A stretch of DNA of 7,242 nt, from contig VBLN01000228.1 in the NCBI GenBank assembly GCA_005878685.1, positions 1 to 7,242 of the forward strand, read 5' to 3'. Position numbers and translations under genes: made by a program. Positions 1-5,018 of this stretch are shown in pieces; position 1 is the first letter of the stretch, and each line of letters starts with the position of its first letter. A model generated the notes under the pieces. It did no database searches. It was not told the origin of the DNA and worked only from the letters and a program-made list of their open reading frames with translations. The DNA comes from Deltaproteobacteria bacterium (GTDB lineage: Bacteria; Desulfobacterota; Binatia; UBA9968).

Positions 1-260
1 CTGAGGTTCTCGATGACTTCGATTCTGCAGTCTTCCAGCTGTTCAGCAGCAGGTCGGCGACCGCACGGCTCGGTGATCTTACCTTAGCGGTCGATATGCC
101 CGACGAGGGTGGGACAATAGCCGAGTCGCTGGCTGTCTGTCCTGCCATCTTTTATAGCGGCATCCCAGACACTCGTCTTGGGCCGTTTGAGAGCAGGGCA
201 AGTGAACTACGAAGCCAGAGTTTCAAAACTTACATCCTCAAGCGCTCCCTGCTGATTTAA
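1..260 (+). CDS. C-terminal part of an unrecognised protein (partial, runs off the left edge)
   Basis: An open frame enters at the left edge (first whole codon at base 3) and runs about 85 codons to TAA at 258-260. The other two plus frames stop early. The residues look protein-like and soluble: an acidic start (VLDDFDSAVFQLF), a middle with DLTLAVDMPDEGG, and a basic end (SFKTYILKRSLLI). There is no membrane segment or metal motif, and I do not recognise the family. The stop is 146 nt upstream of the microprotein gene on the same strand, so the two could be co-transcribed, but the leader between them looks like a separate regulatory region. The main doubt is whether this is coding at all: an 85-codon frame open by chance is uncommon but possible. 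Confidence 0.42.
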   Translation, partial: EVLDDFDSAVFQLFSSRSATARLGDLTLAVDMPDEGGTIAESLAVCPAIFYSGIPDTRLGPFESRASELRSQSFKTYILKRSLLI

Positions 261-287
261 CAGCCATCCTGCATTTCTTTCCCTTTG

Positions 288-380
288 ATTTCTCCCGGTA
301 AACGAGAGCGCGGAGAAGTTTAACTTGGGAAAGGCAAGCCCAGCCTAACTTATGGGTACTAAAACGGCGCCAGGAATGGC
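288..380 (+). promoter_or_regulatory. Candidate structured 5' leader RNA of the microprotein gene
   Basis: Several nested pairings lie just upstream of the 34-codon gene. TTCTCC (290-295) pairs with GGAGAA (312-317). AAGTT (316-320) and AGGC (332-335) together pair with the contiguous GCCTAACTT (343-351), leaving an 11-nt bulge. The loop bases CCCA (339-342) can pair with TGGG (353-356), which would make a pseudoknot. GCCA (369-372) and TGGC (377-380) close a GGAA loop of the GNRA type. The first two pairings overlap by two bases, so they may compete. I tested the pattern from memory against c-di-GMP, fluoride, cobalamin, THF, ZTP and guanidine riboswitches and found no match. Pairings this short can occur by chance; covariation is not visible in one sequence. 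Confidence 0.3.
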
Positions 381-393
381 TCAACAGTAGAAA

Positions 394-400
394 AGAGGAG
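394..400 (+). promoter_or_regulatory. Strong Shine-Dalgarno of the microprotein gene
   Basis: AGAGGAG lies 6 nt before the ATG at 407. This is close to the ideal sequence and spacing, and is the main reason to accept such a short gene. Confidence 0.65.
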
Positions 401-406
401 AACGCT

Positions 407-511
407 ATGGAGGATTTCCCGATCTGGTTCAAAGCCGCAGTATACGGCGTAGTGGGGCTGACCGTTCTATATCTCTTGGTTCAGATCATACGGGCAATGG
501 TCACAGGCTAA
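407..511 (+). CDS. 34-residue single-span membrane microprotein
   Basis: A 34-codon ORF from ATG to TAA with an excellent ribosome site in front. The product starts with a short acidic, aromatic head (MEDFPIWFK), continues with one hydrophobic helix at about residues 10-28 (contains VYGVVGLTVLYLLVQII), and ends with a short tail carrying Arg29. This is the classic make-up of a small inner-membrane protein, which often stabilises or tunes a larger complex. By charge the N-terminus is more likely outside and the C-terminus in the cytoplasm, but this is weak. It stands alone between the upstream partial gene and the convergent haem-protein gene, preceded by a possible structured leader and followed by a hairpin over its stop, so it may be its own transcription unit. 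I do not recognise a family and the partner is unknown. It is too short for most gene callers. Confidence 0.6.
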   Translation: MEDFPIWFKAAVYGVVGLTVLYLLVQIIRAMVTG

Positions 512-528
512 GGCCTCTGAAAGGCCTT
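510..528. terminator. Hairpin at the end of the microprotein gene, possible bidirectional terminator
   Basis: AAGGCCT (510-516) and AGGCCTT (522-528) form a perfect 7-bp stem with a 5-nt loop, overlapping the microprotein stop codon. It lies between two convergent genes. There is no real T-run after it on either strand, so termination would be weak or factor-assisted. The remaining stretch to 628 shows nothing I can name. Confidence 0.4.
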
Positions 529-628
529 TGCGTTAAATCCGATTAGTCTTCCAGAAGAAGGGAGGACCATCGAACCCTGAAAGCTTGGGAGTTAGCCGCA
601 ATCGGCGGGCCAGAACGAGCCAGATGCA

Positions 629-1066
629 CTATTGGCCGGGGTTGCCTCGCTCCCTGCGCGACTTGATAACTAACTCGTAGAGTGCCTCTTTGAGACTTTC
701 GTCTACGATATTCGGTGACGCGCCGATCTTTGCCGCGACTTCCTCTTGATTGAAGAGGAAAGCTTTCCAGACTTCAGGAGGATATTCTTCCAAGGGCAGG
801 GCGAATCCGCCGTACGGAGTACCGTTGGAGGCCTGATTGTGGTGGCTGCGCGAGCCGATGCCTCGGAAACTGTGGCAGTAAACACATCCGTTTTGATGAG
901 TCAGCCCCTCGTAAATCTCTTTTGGCACATCGTCGATTGGCGCGAGCGGGTCCGTCTCCGCCAAGTGGAAGCTGTCAATCGTTAGCGCGTCGTGGGAAGG
1001 CTGCCGTAGGAGCTCAAGCGGTGCCTCATTCAAAAAGTGAATGAAAGCTCCAAGCGGCCGTGCCAT
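629..1066 (-). CDS. Haem-c module (CXXCH), probably the C-terminal part of a secreted esterase-cytochrome fusion
   Basis: A 145-codon frame with one c-type haem site, CVYCH at residues 61-65, followed by SFRGIGSRSHH and a C-terminal helical region (PPEVWKAFLFNQEEVAAKIGA). Haem would attach covalently to Cys61 and Cys64, with His65 as proximal ligand. The only Met is residue 1, so the usual Met sixth ligand is missing; His75, His76 or another His would have to serve, or the iron is five-coordinate. Haem c is attached outside the cytoplasm, yet there is no signal peptide, and an in-frame TAG only nine codons upstream rules out a longer start. No Shine-Dalgarno precedes the ATG. That TAG is the stop of the neighbouring exported hydrolase, in the same frame, so I infer that this is the tail of that protein, separated by an amber mutation, readthrough codon or base error. 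The haem-site call is firm; the start is not. Confidence 0.72.
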   Translation of the reverse strand: MARPLGAFIHFLNEAPLELLRQPSHDALTIDSFHLAETDPLAPIDDVPKEIYEGLTHQNGCVYCHSFRGIGSRSHHNQASNGTPYGGFALPLEEYPPEVWKAFLFNQEEVAAKIGASPNIVDESLKEALYELVIKSRRERGNPGQ

Positions 1067-1090
1067 TGCCGGCGGCTGCGGACCCGCTTT

Positions 1091-2416
1091 CTATGAGTAT
1101 TCACGTAGCGCTCGGTAAAAGATCCCCAGCCGAAACAGATTTTTTTCGTCGTCGATGCCGATCACAATCACGGGCTTGTACCGTTCGATCTGCCGCCGAT
1201 CCCAGAAGTCCTTTTCATTACGAATATTGGTGATTGTGAGATAATTCCCGTGCCCTACTTTTTCCGGCGGCAGTGAGTCCAGGTAGGAAAATAAATCGAT
1301 GGCATAGTAGCGCTCTAAAGGCCACTCGAGCAGTTCGTACTTGAAATGCTCATAGACGGGAAGCAGCCTTTGCACGAACCGTTGATCGATCGGATAGGAG
1401 CGAATCAAATCTTTGTACTCCCAGAACGGAAGGGTCGAGAAGGGAGGATTCCGCCACCTGCGTTTTGCCTCGATAAGAAGGGAGAGCTCGCCTGCCAGCG
1501 GCTCAGCCTTGAGAAATTCCAAGACCAGGCTGCGTGCTTGATTGTTTCGATTCTCTAGGCGAATGATAGAGAAGTGGTCGAGATCTGGGAGGACAAATTG
1601 GTCTACATGGGAAACTCCTGTGCGGCGTAGTGCGTCGGCAAATTTTTTTGCATCCACAAGAAACCCCGGGAAATCGCTGGCGGCGGCGAGGATGAGAAAG
1701 GCTGGAGCCGTAGACCGAACGTGTGTCACGGGAGAGGCGGCCTTGAGGATGTCCGGATTGCCGCCGAACGCCTGTTGAGTCGTCGCTTTCTGTTCGTCCG
1801 CCATTCCCGGCTGGGGATGGAGATCGTAGATGCCGCTAATAGCGATGACTCCTGCGAGAGAGCCCGGGTCCAAGCCGCGTGCGCGCAAATAGCTAGGATC
1901 GAGCGCAACCAGCGCGGCTAAATGCGCTCCCGCTGAATGGCCGGCAAGAAAAATTCGCCCGCTGTCATAGCCGTATTTATTCGCCTCGCGCACGAGATAG
2001 GCGACTGCGGCTGCGACGTCCTCAGCCTGCGCAGGATGTCGAACAGCAGGCGCCAGCCGGTACCGGACCAAGGCTGTCGCGATTCCGCTCGGGAGCAGCG
2101 CCTCGGCTAGAGAGGAGCCGATGTGAAATTCGTCGTCGGACAATGTCCAGAAGCCTCCATGGACGAAGACCAACAGGGGAGGTTTTGTCTTCGAGCCGGA
2201 TGGCAGGTAGAGGTCCAGAGTCTGGCGCCGGGGATTTTTGACATCTACGGTCTTGGTGTAAGGGATGTTGGGGATGATCTTTACTTTCTCTTTTTCCTGA
2301 GATTCGCCGGGAGATGCTGCACAGAGCAGGCTTGCCGTCCAGTGAGTCAGACAAAGCAAAAGAGAGAGGCTAGCGATCCAGGCGAAGCGGTGTAAGCGGT
2401 GATGCATCGTTAGCAT
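1091..2416 (-). CDS. Secreted alpha/beta-hydrolase (esterase/lipase type) with an unknown C-terminal domain
   Basis: A 441-residue exported hydrolase. Residues 1-34 are a signal peptide: basic start, hydrophobic core (WIASLSLLLCL), then an A-rich cleavage region. Residues about 50-305 are the hydrolase fold: the oxyanion motif HGGFW at 86-90, the nucleophile elbow GHSAG at 159-163 (Ser161), the likely acid Asp248 in AAASDF, and the likely catalytic His281 in DLDHF. This is the layout of the HSL/BD-FAE group that cleaves carboxylic esters such as acyl or feruloyl esters; the substrate cannot be told. Residues about 306-441 are a further domain rich in Trp, Tyr and Arg that I do not recognise. 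The frame ends with TAG and continues in frame into the haem-c module, which suggests one periplasmic fusion protein. A second ATG three codons in (2405-2407) is an alternative start; neither has a good ribosome site. A candidate promoter lies just upstream. Confidence 0.85.
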   Translation of the reverse strand: MLTMHHRLHRFAWIASLSLLLCLTHWTASLLCAASPGESQEKEKVKIIPNIPYTKTVDVKNPRRQTLDLYLPSGSKTKPPLLVFVHGGFWTLSDDEFHIGSSLAEALLPSGIATALVRYRLAPAVRHPAQAEDVAAAVAYLVREANKYGYDSGRIFLAGHSAGAHLAALVALDPSYLRARGLDPGSLAGVIAISGIYDLHPQPGMADEQKATTQQAFGGNPDILKAASPVTHVRSTAPAFLILAAASDFPGFLVDAKKFADALRRTGVSHVDQFVLPDLDHFSIIRLENRNNQARSLVLEFLKAEPLAGELSLLIEAKRRWRNPPFSTLPFWEYKDLIRSYPIDQRFVQRLLPVYEHFKYELLEWPLERYYAIDLFSYLDSLPPEKVGHGNYLTITNIRNEKDFWDRRQIERYKPVIVIGIDDEKNLFRLGIFYRALREYS

Positions 2417-2433
2417 CTAGCAGACTAAGCCAG

Positions 2434-2462
2434 AGGTTATCGGCAACGGATTTCACTGTCAA
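2434..2462 (-). promoter_or_regulatory. Candidate sigma-70 promoter of the secreted hydrolase gene
   Basis: On the minus strand a perfect TTGACA (2457-2462) is followed after 17 nt by TAACCT (2434-2439), which matches only 3 of 6 consensus bases. An overlapping GATAAC at 15-nt spacing is the alternative -10. Transcription would begin about 10-20 nt before the start codon, a very short leader that slightly favours the second ATG. Confidence 0.45.
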
Positions 2463-2521
2463 CCCGGCGTGCTTTCTAGGAGCTGACGCCGCGCGGTTCG
2501 CTCATCCGCATCCATCCAGAG

Positions 2522-2548
2522 TGGACAGAGATAGAGGAATGGGATAAT
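2522..2548 (+). promoter_or_regulatory. Weak candidate promoter of the decarboxylase-like/yacG/lpxA operon
   Basis: TGGACA (2522-2527) and GATAAT (2543-2548) each differ from consensus by one base, but the spacer of 15 nt is short. It lies about 80 nt before the first gene of the operon, in the 214-nt divergent intergenic region (2417-2630), where I see no other feature. Confidence 0.28.
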
Positions 2549-2630
2549 CAATAGCGAGATCCATTGGTTGTGCAGGATCTTGGGAGGTCCGAAGAGATCG
2601 CAGAAAGATTCGTGTTGAAAGGTCGCAACG

Positions 2631-3608
2631 ATGGCCAATGTCAAGCTCACCATGGCGCTTTCGCATTATGATCGCCACATTCCCTTCTTTGACGGTTCGG
2701 TTGTAGCTCAAGGCGTCGATCTCACCGTGTTGGAGGTAGGCCAATCCCACCCGTCGAGGCACGGCCAAGACCGTCACGAGCGCATGCTACAGAGAGGAGA
2801 ATTCGACATCTGCGAGCTCTCGCTCTCGTCCTATCTTATGGCAAAAAGCCGCGGTATGCCTTTCACGGCCATTCCCGTGTTTCCGCGGCGACTTTTTAGC
2901 CATTCACAGATGTGGGTTAACGTCGGCGCCGGTATCCGTTCGCCAAAGGACTTGATTGGAAAAAAAGTGGGACTCAGTACTTTCCAAACTACCCTTTCGG
3001 TCTTAGCCAAGGGCGATTTACAATCCGAATACGATGTCCCGTGGAGACAAATCCAGTGGATTGTGACCAAAGAGGAAACGCTTCCGTTTAGACCTCAAGA
3101 AGGGGTTCGCATTCAGCTTGTTCCAGCGGGGAAGAAGATCGGAGATATGCTGGAGCAGGGCGAGATTGACGCTTTGATGATGCCTCACCCGCCTCAGCCT
3201 GTTGTCCGTGGCTCAAATAAGGTCAAGCGGCTTTTTCCCGATGCCAGGCAGGAGGAGGTCCGATATTTCCGCAAGAATGGCTTCTATCCGATCATGCATG
3301 TGGTTGCCTTGAAAGACGAGGTCCTGCGACAATCCCCGTGGCTGCCGCAGAACATCATGGAGACGTTTGAGAAGGCAAAACAGACCTGCATGCACTACTA
3401 CGACGATCCGAACTGGTCACGTCTAGTCTGGGGGCGCCATCTTTTCGAAGAAGAGAGAGTCGTTTTCGGCGAAGACCCGTGGCCTTACGGCGTGAAAAGA
3501 AATCGAGCCAATCTCGAGCGTTTCATGGAGTATTCGCTGGATCAGGGCCTTATGGACAGAAAGCTGGCAGTGGAGGAGCTCTTTGTCTCAACGATACTCG
3601 ATACGTGA
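2631..3608 (+). CDS. 4,5-dihydroxyphthalate decarboxylase-like / NMT1-type binding-fold protein
   Basis: A 325-residue protein of the family annotated either as 4,5-dihydroxyphthalate decarboxylase (Pht5-like) or as an ABC-type substrate-binding protein; both share the two-lobed periplasmic-binding fold. Family features in order: a start with YDR and the DGSV step (13-24), GEFDICELSLSSY (56-68), IPVFPRRLFSHS (81-92), DLIGKKVGL (107-115), MLEQGEIDAL (173-182), RLFPDA (200-205), FYPIMHVV (218-225), the acidic FGEDPWPYG (279-287) and a closing QGLMDRKLAVEELF (305-318). The length is full. There is no signal peptide, so it should work in the cytoplasm, which favours an enzyme or cytosolic binder over a transporter receptor. 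The start is fixed by an in-frame TGA 12 nt upstream and by GAAAGG 8 nt before the ATG. It ends 10 nt before yacG, so it heads an operon with yacG and lpxA. The actual substrate cannot be inferred; aromatic-acid decarboxylation is only the family precedent. Confidence 0.8.
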   Translation: MANVKLTMALSHYDRHIPFFDGSVVAQGVDLTVLEVGQSHPSRHGQDRHERMLQRGEFDICELSLSSYLMAKSRGMPFTAIPVFPRRLFSHSQMWVNVGAGIRSPKDLIGKKVGLSTFQTTLSVLAKGDLQSEYDVPWRQIQWIVTKEETLPFRPQEGVRIQLVPAGKKIGDMLEQGEIDALMMPHPPQPVVRGSNKVKRLFPDARQEEVRYFRKNGFYPIMHVVALKDEVLRQSPWLPQNIMETFEKAKQTCMHYYDDPNWSRLVWGRHLFEEERVVFGEDPWPYGVKRNRANLERFMEYSLDQGLMDRKLAVEELFVSTILDT

Positions 3609-3611
3609 GGA
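3607..3611 (+). promoter_or_regulatory. Shine-Dalgarno that sets the yacG start
   Basis: GAGGA, overlapping the TGA of the upstream gene, sits 7 nt before the ATG at 3619. It selects this start over an in-frame ATG at 3583, which would add 12 residues that do not fit the YacG family and would overlap the upstream gene. Confidence 0.6.
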
Positions 3612-3618
3612 TTCTGCC

Positions 3619-3816
3619 ATGCCGCGTTTAGTTAAGTGTCCGGTCTGTAAGACCGAAGTTTCTTGGGAAGGAAACCCGCATCGTCCGTTTTGTTCCGAAC
3701 GCTGCCGCCTCATCGACCTCGGGGCTTGGACTGAAGGGCGGTACCGGATTCCGGGAGAGAAGATAAACCCGGAATCGAAGGAAGAGGATGACGAGCAAGA
3801 GGAGGAATCCTCCTGA
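3619..3816 (+). CDS. yacG: YacG-type zinc protein, DNA gyrase inhibitor
   Basis: A 65-residue zinc-ribbon protein of the YacG family. In E. coli, YacG binds GyrB and blocks DNA binding by gyrase. The family's four cysteines are all present: CPVC (Cys7, Cys10) and CSERC (Cys25, Cys29), with the typical PFCSERCRLIDLGAW block at 23-37. The C-terminus is a strongly acidic, Glu-rich tail (from residue 50), as is common in the family. The start at 3619 follows from the ribosome site and from the family pattern in which the protein begins only a few residues before the first Cys. It is 10 nt downstream of the decarboxylase-like gene, and its TGA shares one base with the ATG of lpxA, so translation of the two is probably coupled. 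Intact, full length. Confidence 0.9.
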   Translation: MPRLVKCPVCKTEVSWEGNPHRPFCSERCRLIDLGAWTEGRYRIPGEKINPESKEEDDEQEEESS

Positions 3817-4298
3817 TGCGTATCCATCCCACTGCCGTGATTGATTCGCAGGCCGAGATTCACGCGGAGGTCGAGGTTGGCCCTTATGTCGTCATTCAGG
3901 GCCCTGTGAAGATCGGTCGCGGCACCAGGATTATGGCCCATGCTGTGGTGACTGGTTGGACAGAGATCGGCGAAGATAACGAGGTCCATCCCGGCGCGGT
4001 TCTTGGCGATGCGCCGCAAGATATGGCCTACCGGGGCGAGGAGACCTACTTAAGAATTGGCAACCAAAACAGTTTTCGCGAGCACGTCCAGATCCACCGA
4101 GGCACAACTGCAGGATCAGCCACGGTGATCGGCGACCGAAATTATCTGATGGGCAGCGCCCATGTAGCCCACAACTGCAGGCTCGGGAACGAGATCGTCT
4201 TGGCCAACGGTGTCCTTCTCGGTGGATATGTGGAGATTGGCGATCGGGCTTTTATCTCCCCTTCGCTTAGATGCCGCAGATTCCCCTGCAGCAAATGA
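3816..4298 (+). pseudogene. lpxA: LpxA (UDP-GlcNAc acyltransferase), truncated after residue 148
   Basis: LpxA carries out the first step of lipid A synthesis, moving a 3-hydroxyacyl chain from acyl carrier protein to the 3-OH of UDP-GlcNAc in the cytoplasm. Residues 1-148 match the family: a left-handed beta-helix of hexapeptide repeats starting IHPTAVID, then LGDAPQD (63-69), HRGT (94-97), and SAHVAHNC with the likely catalytic His119 (E. coli His125). The normal protein has about 260 residues; here homology ends at GDRAFIS (base 4259). It is followed by 12 unrelated residues, read out of frame from a different gene, and TGA. The remaining helix coils and the C-terminal helical domain needed for the trimer are absent, so this product should be inactive. 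GGAGG at 3801-3805 is its ribosome site, 10 nt before the ATG that overlaps yacG. No lpxA remnant appears further right in this window. Loss of lpxA would be lethal in most Gram-negatives, so a chimeric junction is a serious possibility. Confidence 0.85.
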
Positions 4299-4554
4299 GC
4301 CCTCCGCGCAGCCTGCTGAGCCTTCTGTGACCGAGGAGATGGGGTATGGCTTCGGCTCGGTCGTCGCCAATCTCTTCTACATGCCGGCCAAGATCGCTTA
4401 TGCCGGCCTGGGCCTGATGACAGGGGGGCTTGGCTATGTGCTGAGCGCCGGCAGAGGGGATGTCGCCAATAACATCATCTATCCCTCGGTTCGGGGAACT
4501 TACGTGGTCACTCCGGCCCATTTAAAGGGAGCGGTGGCTAAGGCTGCGGCGTAG
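4248..4554 (+). pseudogene. 5'-truncated copy of a small exported glycine-rich protein gene (left copy)
   Basis: In the frame of ctt at 4249, the sequence reads LLSPLRLDA, a linker rich in Ala, Pro and Ser, then a 64-residue core beginning MGYGFGSVVANLF and containing GLMTGGLGYVLSAGRGD and VVTPAHLKG, ending with a short AVAKAAA tail and TAG. It is homologous to the convergent right copy. It lacks the start codon and about 17 signal-peptide codons: its homology begins exactly at the lpxA breakpoint. A GTG at 4210 keeps the frame open but lies inside lpxA and would not restore the signal peptide. Unlike the right copy, its linker-to-core junction is in frame. The core family, as I recall it, is a conserved small exported protein of unknown function found in deltaproteobacteria-like and NC10-like genomes; that is memory, not a search. 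Its last 17 bases overlap the 3' end of the right copy. Confidence 0.65.
4332..4531 (+). repeat. Left arm of a perfect 200-bp inverted repeat
   Basis: I compared the arm base by base with the reverse complement of 4627-4826 and found no mismatch or gap. It covers the conserved core of the small exported-protein gene. To the left, homology continues at clearly lower identity (roughly 80 percent by eye, with a 3-nt and a 1-nt gap) from 4248 to 4331. To the right, similarity stops abruptly at 4531. Confidence 0.95.
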
Positions 4555-4626
4555 CTGCCGACATCGAGACTTGCTGCGGCTGATGCTCCTCAGGGGGAGG
4601 AGAGCCGATGAAAATGACTGGCTGCT
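4532..4626. other. 95-nt spacer between the inverted-repeat arms
   Basis: Holds the two unlike 3' ends of the convergent gene copies, which overlap at 4538-4554. A small hairpin, CTCCTC (4586-4591) with GAGGAG (4597-4602), lies inside it without a T-run. Transcription across the whole repeat from either side would give an RNA with a 200-bp perfect stem and this spacer as loop. Confidence 0.7.
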
Positions 4627-4956
4627 CTCCCTTTAAATGGGCCGGAGTGACCACGTAAGTTCCCCGAACCGAGGGATAGATGATGTTATTGGCGACATCC
4701 CCTCTGCCGGCGCTCAGCACATAGCCAAGCCCCCCTGTCATCAGGCCCAGGCCGGCATAAGCGATCTTGGCCGGCATGTAGAAGAGATTGGCGACGACCG
4801 AGCCGAAGCCATACCCCATCTCCTCGTTACAGAAGGCTCAGCAGGCTGTGCGGTCTCATTTGCCGCAGGGGAGTCTCCAGCATCTAAGCGAAAAGGAGAC
4901 AAAAGCATGAAAAAGGTAAGAGTAAACGCCAAAAGTGTGGAAAATTGTGTCTTCAT
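4538..4956 (-). pseudogene. Small exported glycine-rich protein gene with a one-base frameshift (right copy)
   Basis: The first 44 codons from ATG at 4956 give a clear signal peptide (MKTQFSTLLAFTLTFFMLLS, then a likely cleavage near RLDA) and an Ala/Pro/Glu linker ending PAEPSVT. The frame then breaks: the left copy has GTGACCGAGGAG where this copy has GTAACGAGGAG, one base short, at 4826-4827. The conserved core (MGYGFGSVVANLF through VVTPAHLKG) and a Pro/Gln-rich tail continue in the next frame to TAG at 4538. Repaired, the protein would have about 139 residues, be exported, and carry a Gly-rich hydrophobic middle that could associate with membrane. The function is unknown. It starts 62 nt after glnE on the same strand. 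GGGAG lies only 1 nt before the ATG, and a better TAAGGAG is too far away, so initiation looks poor. Whether it is a true pseudogene or a base error is open. Confidence 0.7.
4627..4826 (-). repeat. Right arm of the perfect 200-bp inverted repeat
   Basis: Exact reverse complement of 4332-4531. On its outer side the diverged homology continues at 4827-4906, matching 4248-4331. The change from exact identity to divergence coincides with a missing base that shifts the frame of the right gene copy. Confidence 0.95.
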
Positions 4957-4963
4957 GCTCCCT

Positions 4964-4993
4964 TAAGTACCACAAACTCCTTATTTTTGTCAA
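4964..4993 (-). promoter_or_regulatory. Weak candidate promoter before the right gene copy
   Basis: A perfect TTGACA (4988-4993, minus strand) is followed after 18 nt by TACTTA (4964-4969), which is a poor -10. The start codon follows after only 7 nt, so a transcript would be nearly leaderless. This AT-rich 62-nt gap after glnE may instead be the end of the glnE unit, although I see no proper terminator stem. Confidence 0.22.
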
Positions 4994-5018
4994 AAATATT
5001 TTTACAGAGCAAAACAAG

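Noticed and set aside
565..600. tRNA-like T-arm (AGGGTTCGATGG on the minus strand)
   Set aside because: The stem does not close properly and no D-arm, anticodon arm or acceptor stem can be drawn around it.
746..985. 79-codon plus-strand frame
   Set aside because: It lies entirely opposite the haem-c module and is its antisense shadow; the product has no family features.
629..1093. General reassignment of TAG to an amino acid in this organism
   Set aside because: TAG also ends the haem-c frame (629-631) and glnE (5019-5021) at natural protein ends, so genome-wide recoding is not supported. Local readthrough remains possible.
3583..3618. Longer yacG start at 3583
   Set aside because: The extra 12 residues overlap the upstream gene and do not fit the family, and the good ribosome site is at the 3619 start.
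4210..4554. Intact plus-strand gene starting at GTG 4210
   Set aside because: The first 13 or so codons are lpxA read in another frame. Real homology starts at 4248, so the gene is a truncated copy rather than a complete one.
4586..4602. Intrinsic terminator between the convergent copies
   Set aside because: The 6-bp stem is good, but no T-run follows on either strand and it lies inside the right copy's coding end.
4248..4956. The inverted repeat as an insertion sequence or other transposable element inside lpxA
   Set aside because: There is no transposase frame, no flanking target duplication, and the rest of lpxA does not reappear on the right. The arms are coding sequence of a small exported protein, not terminal repeats.
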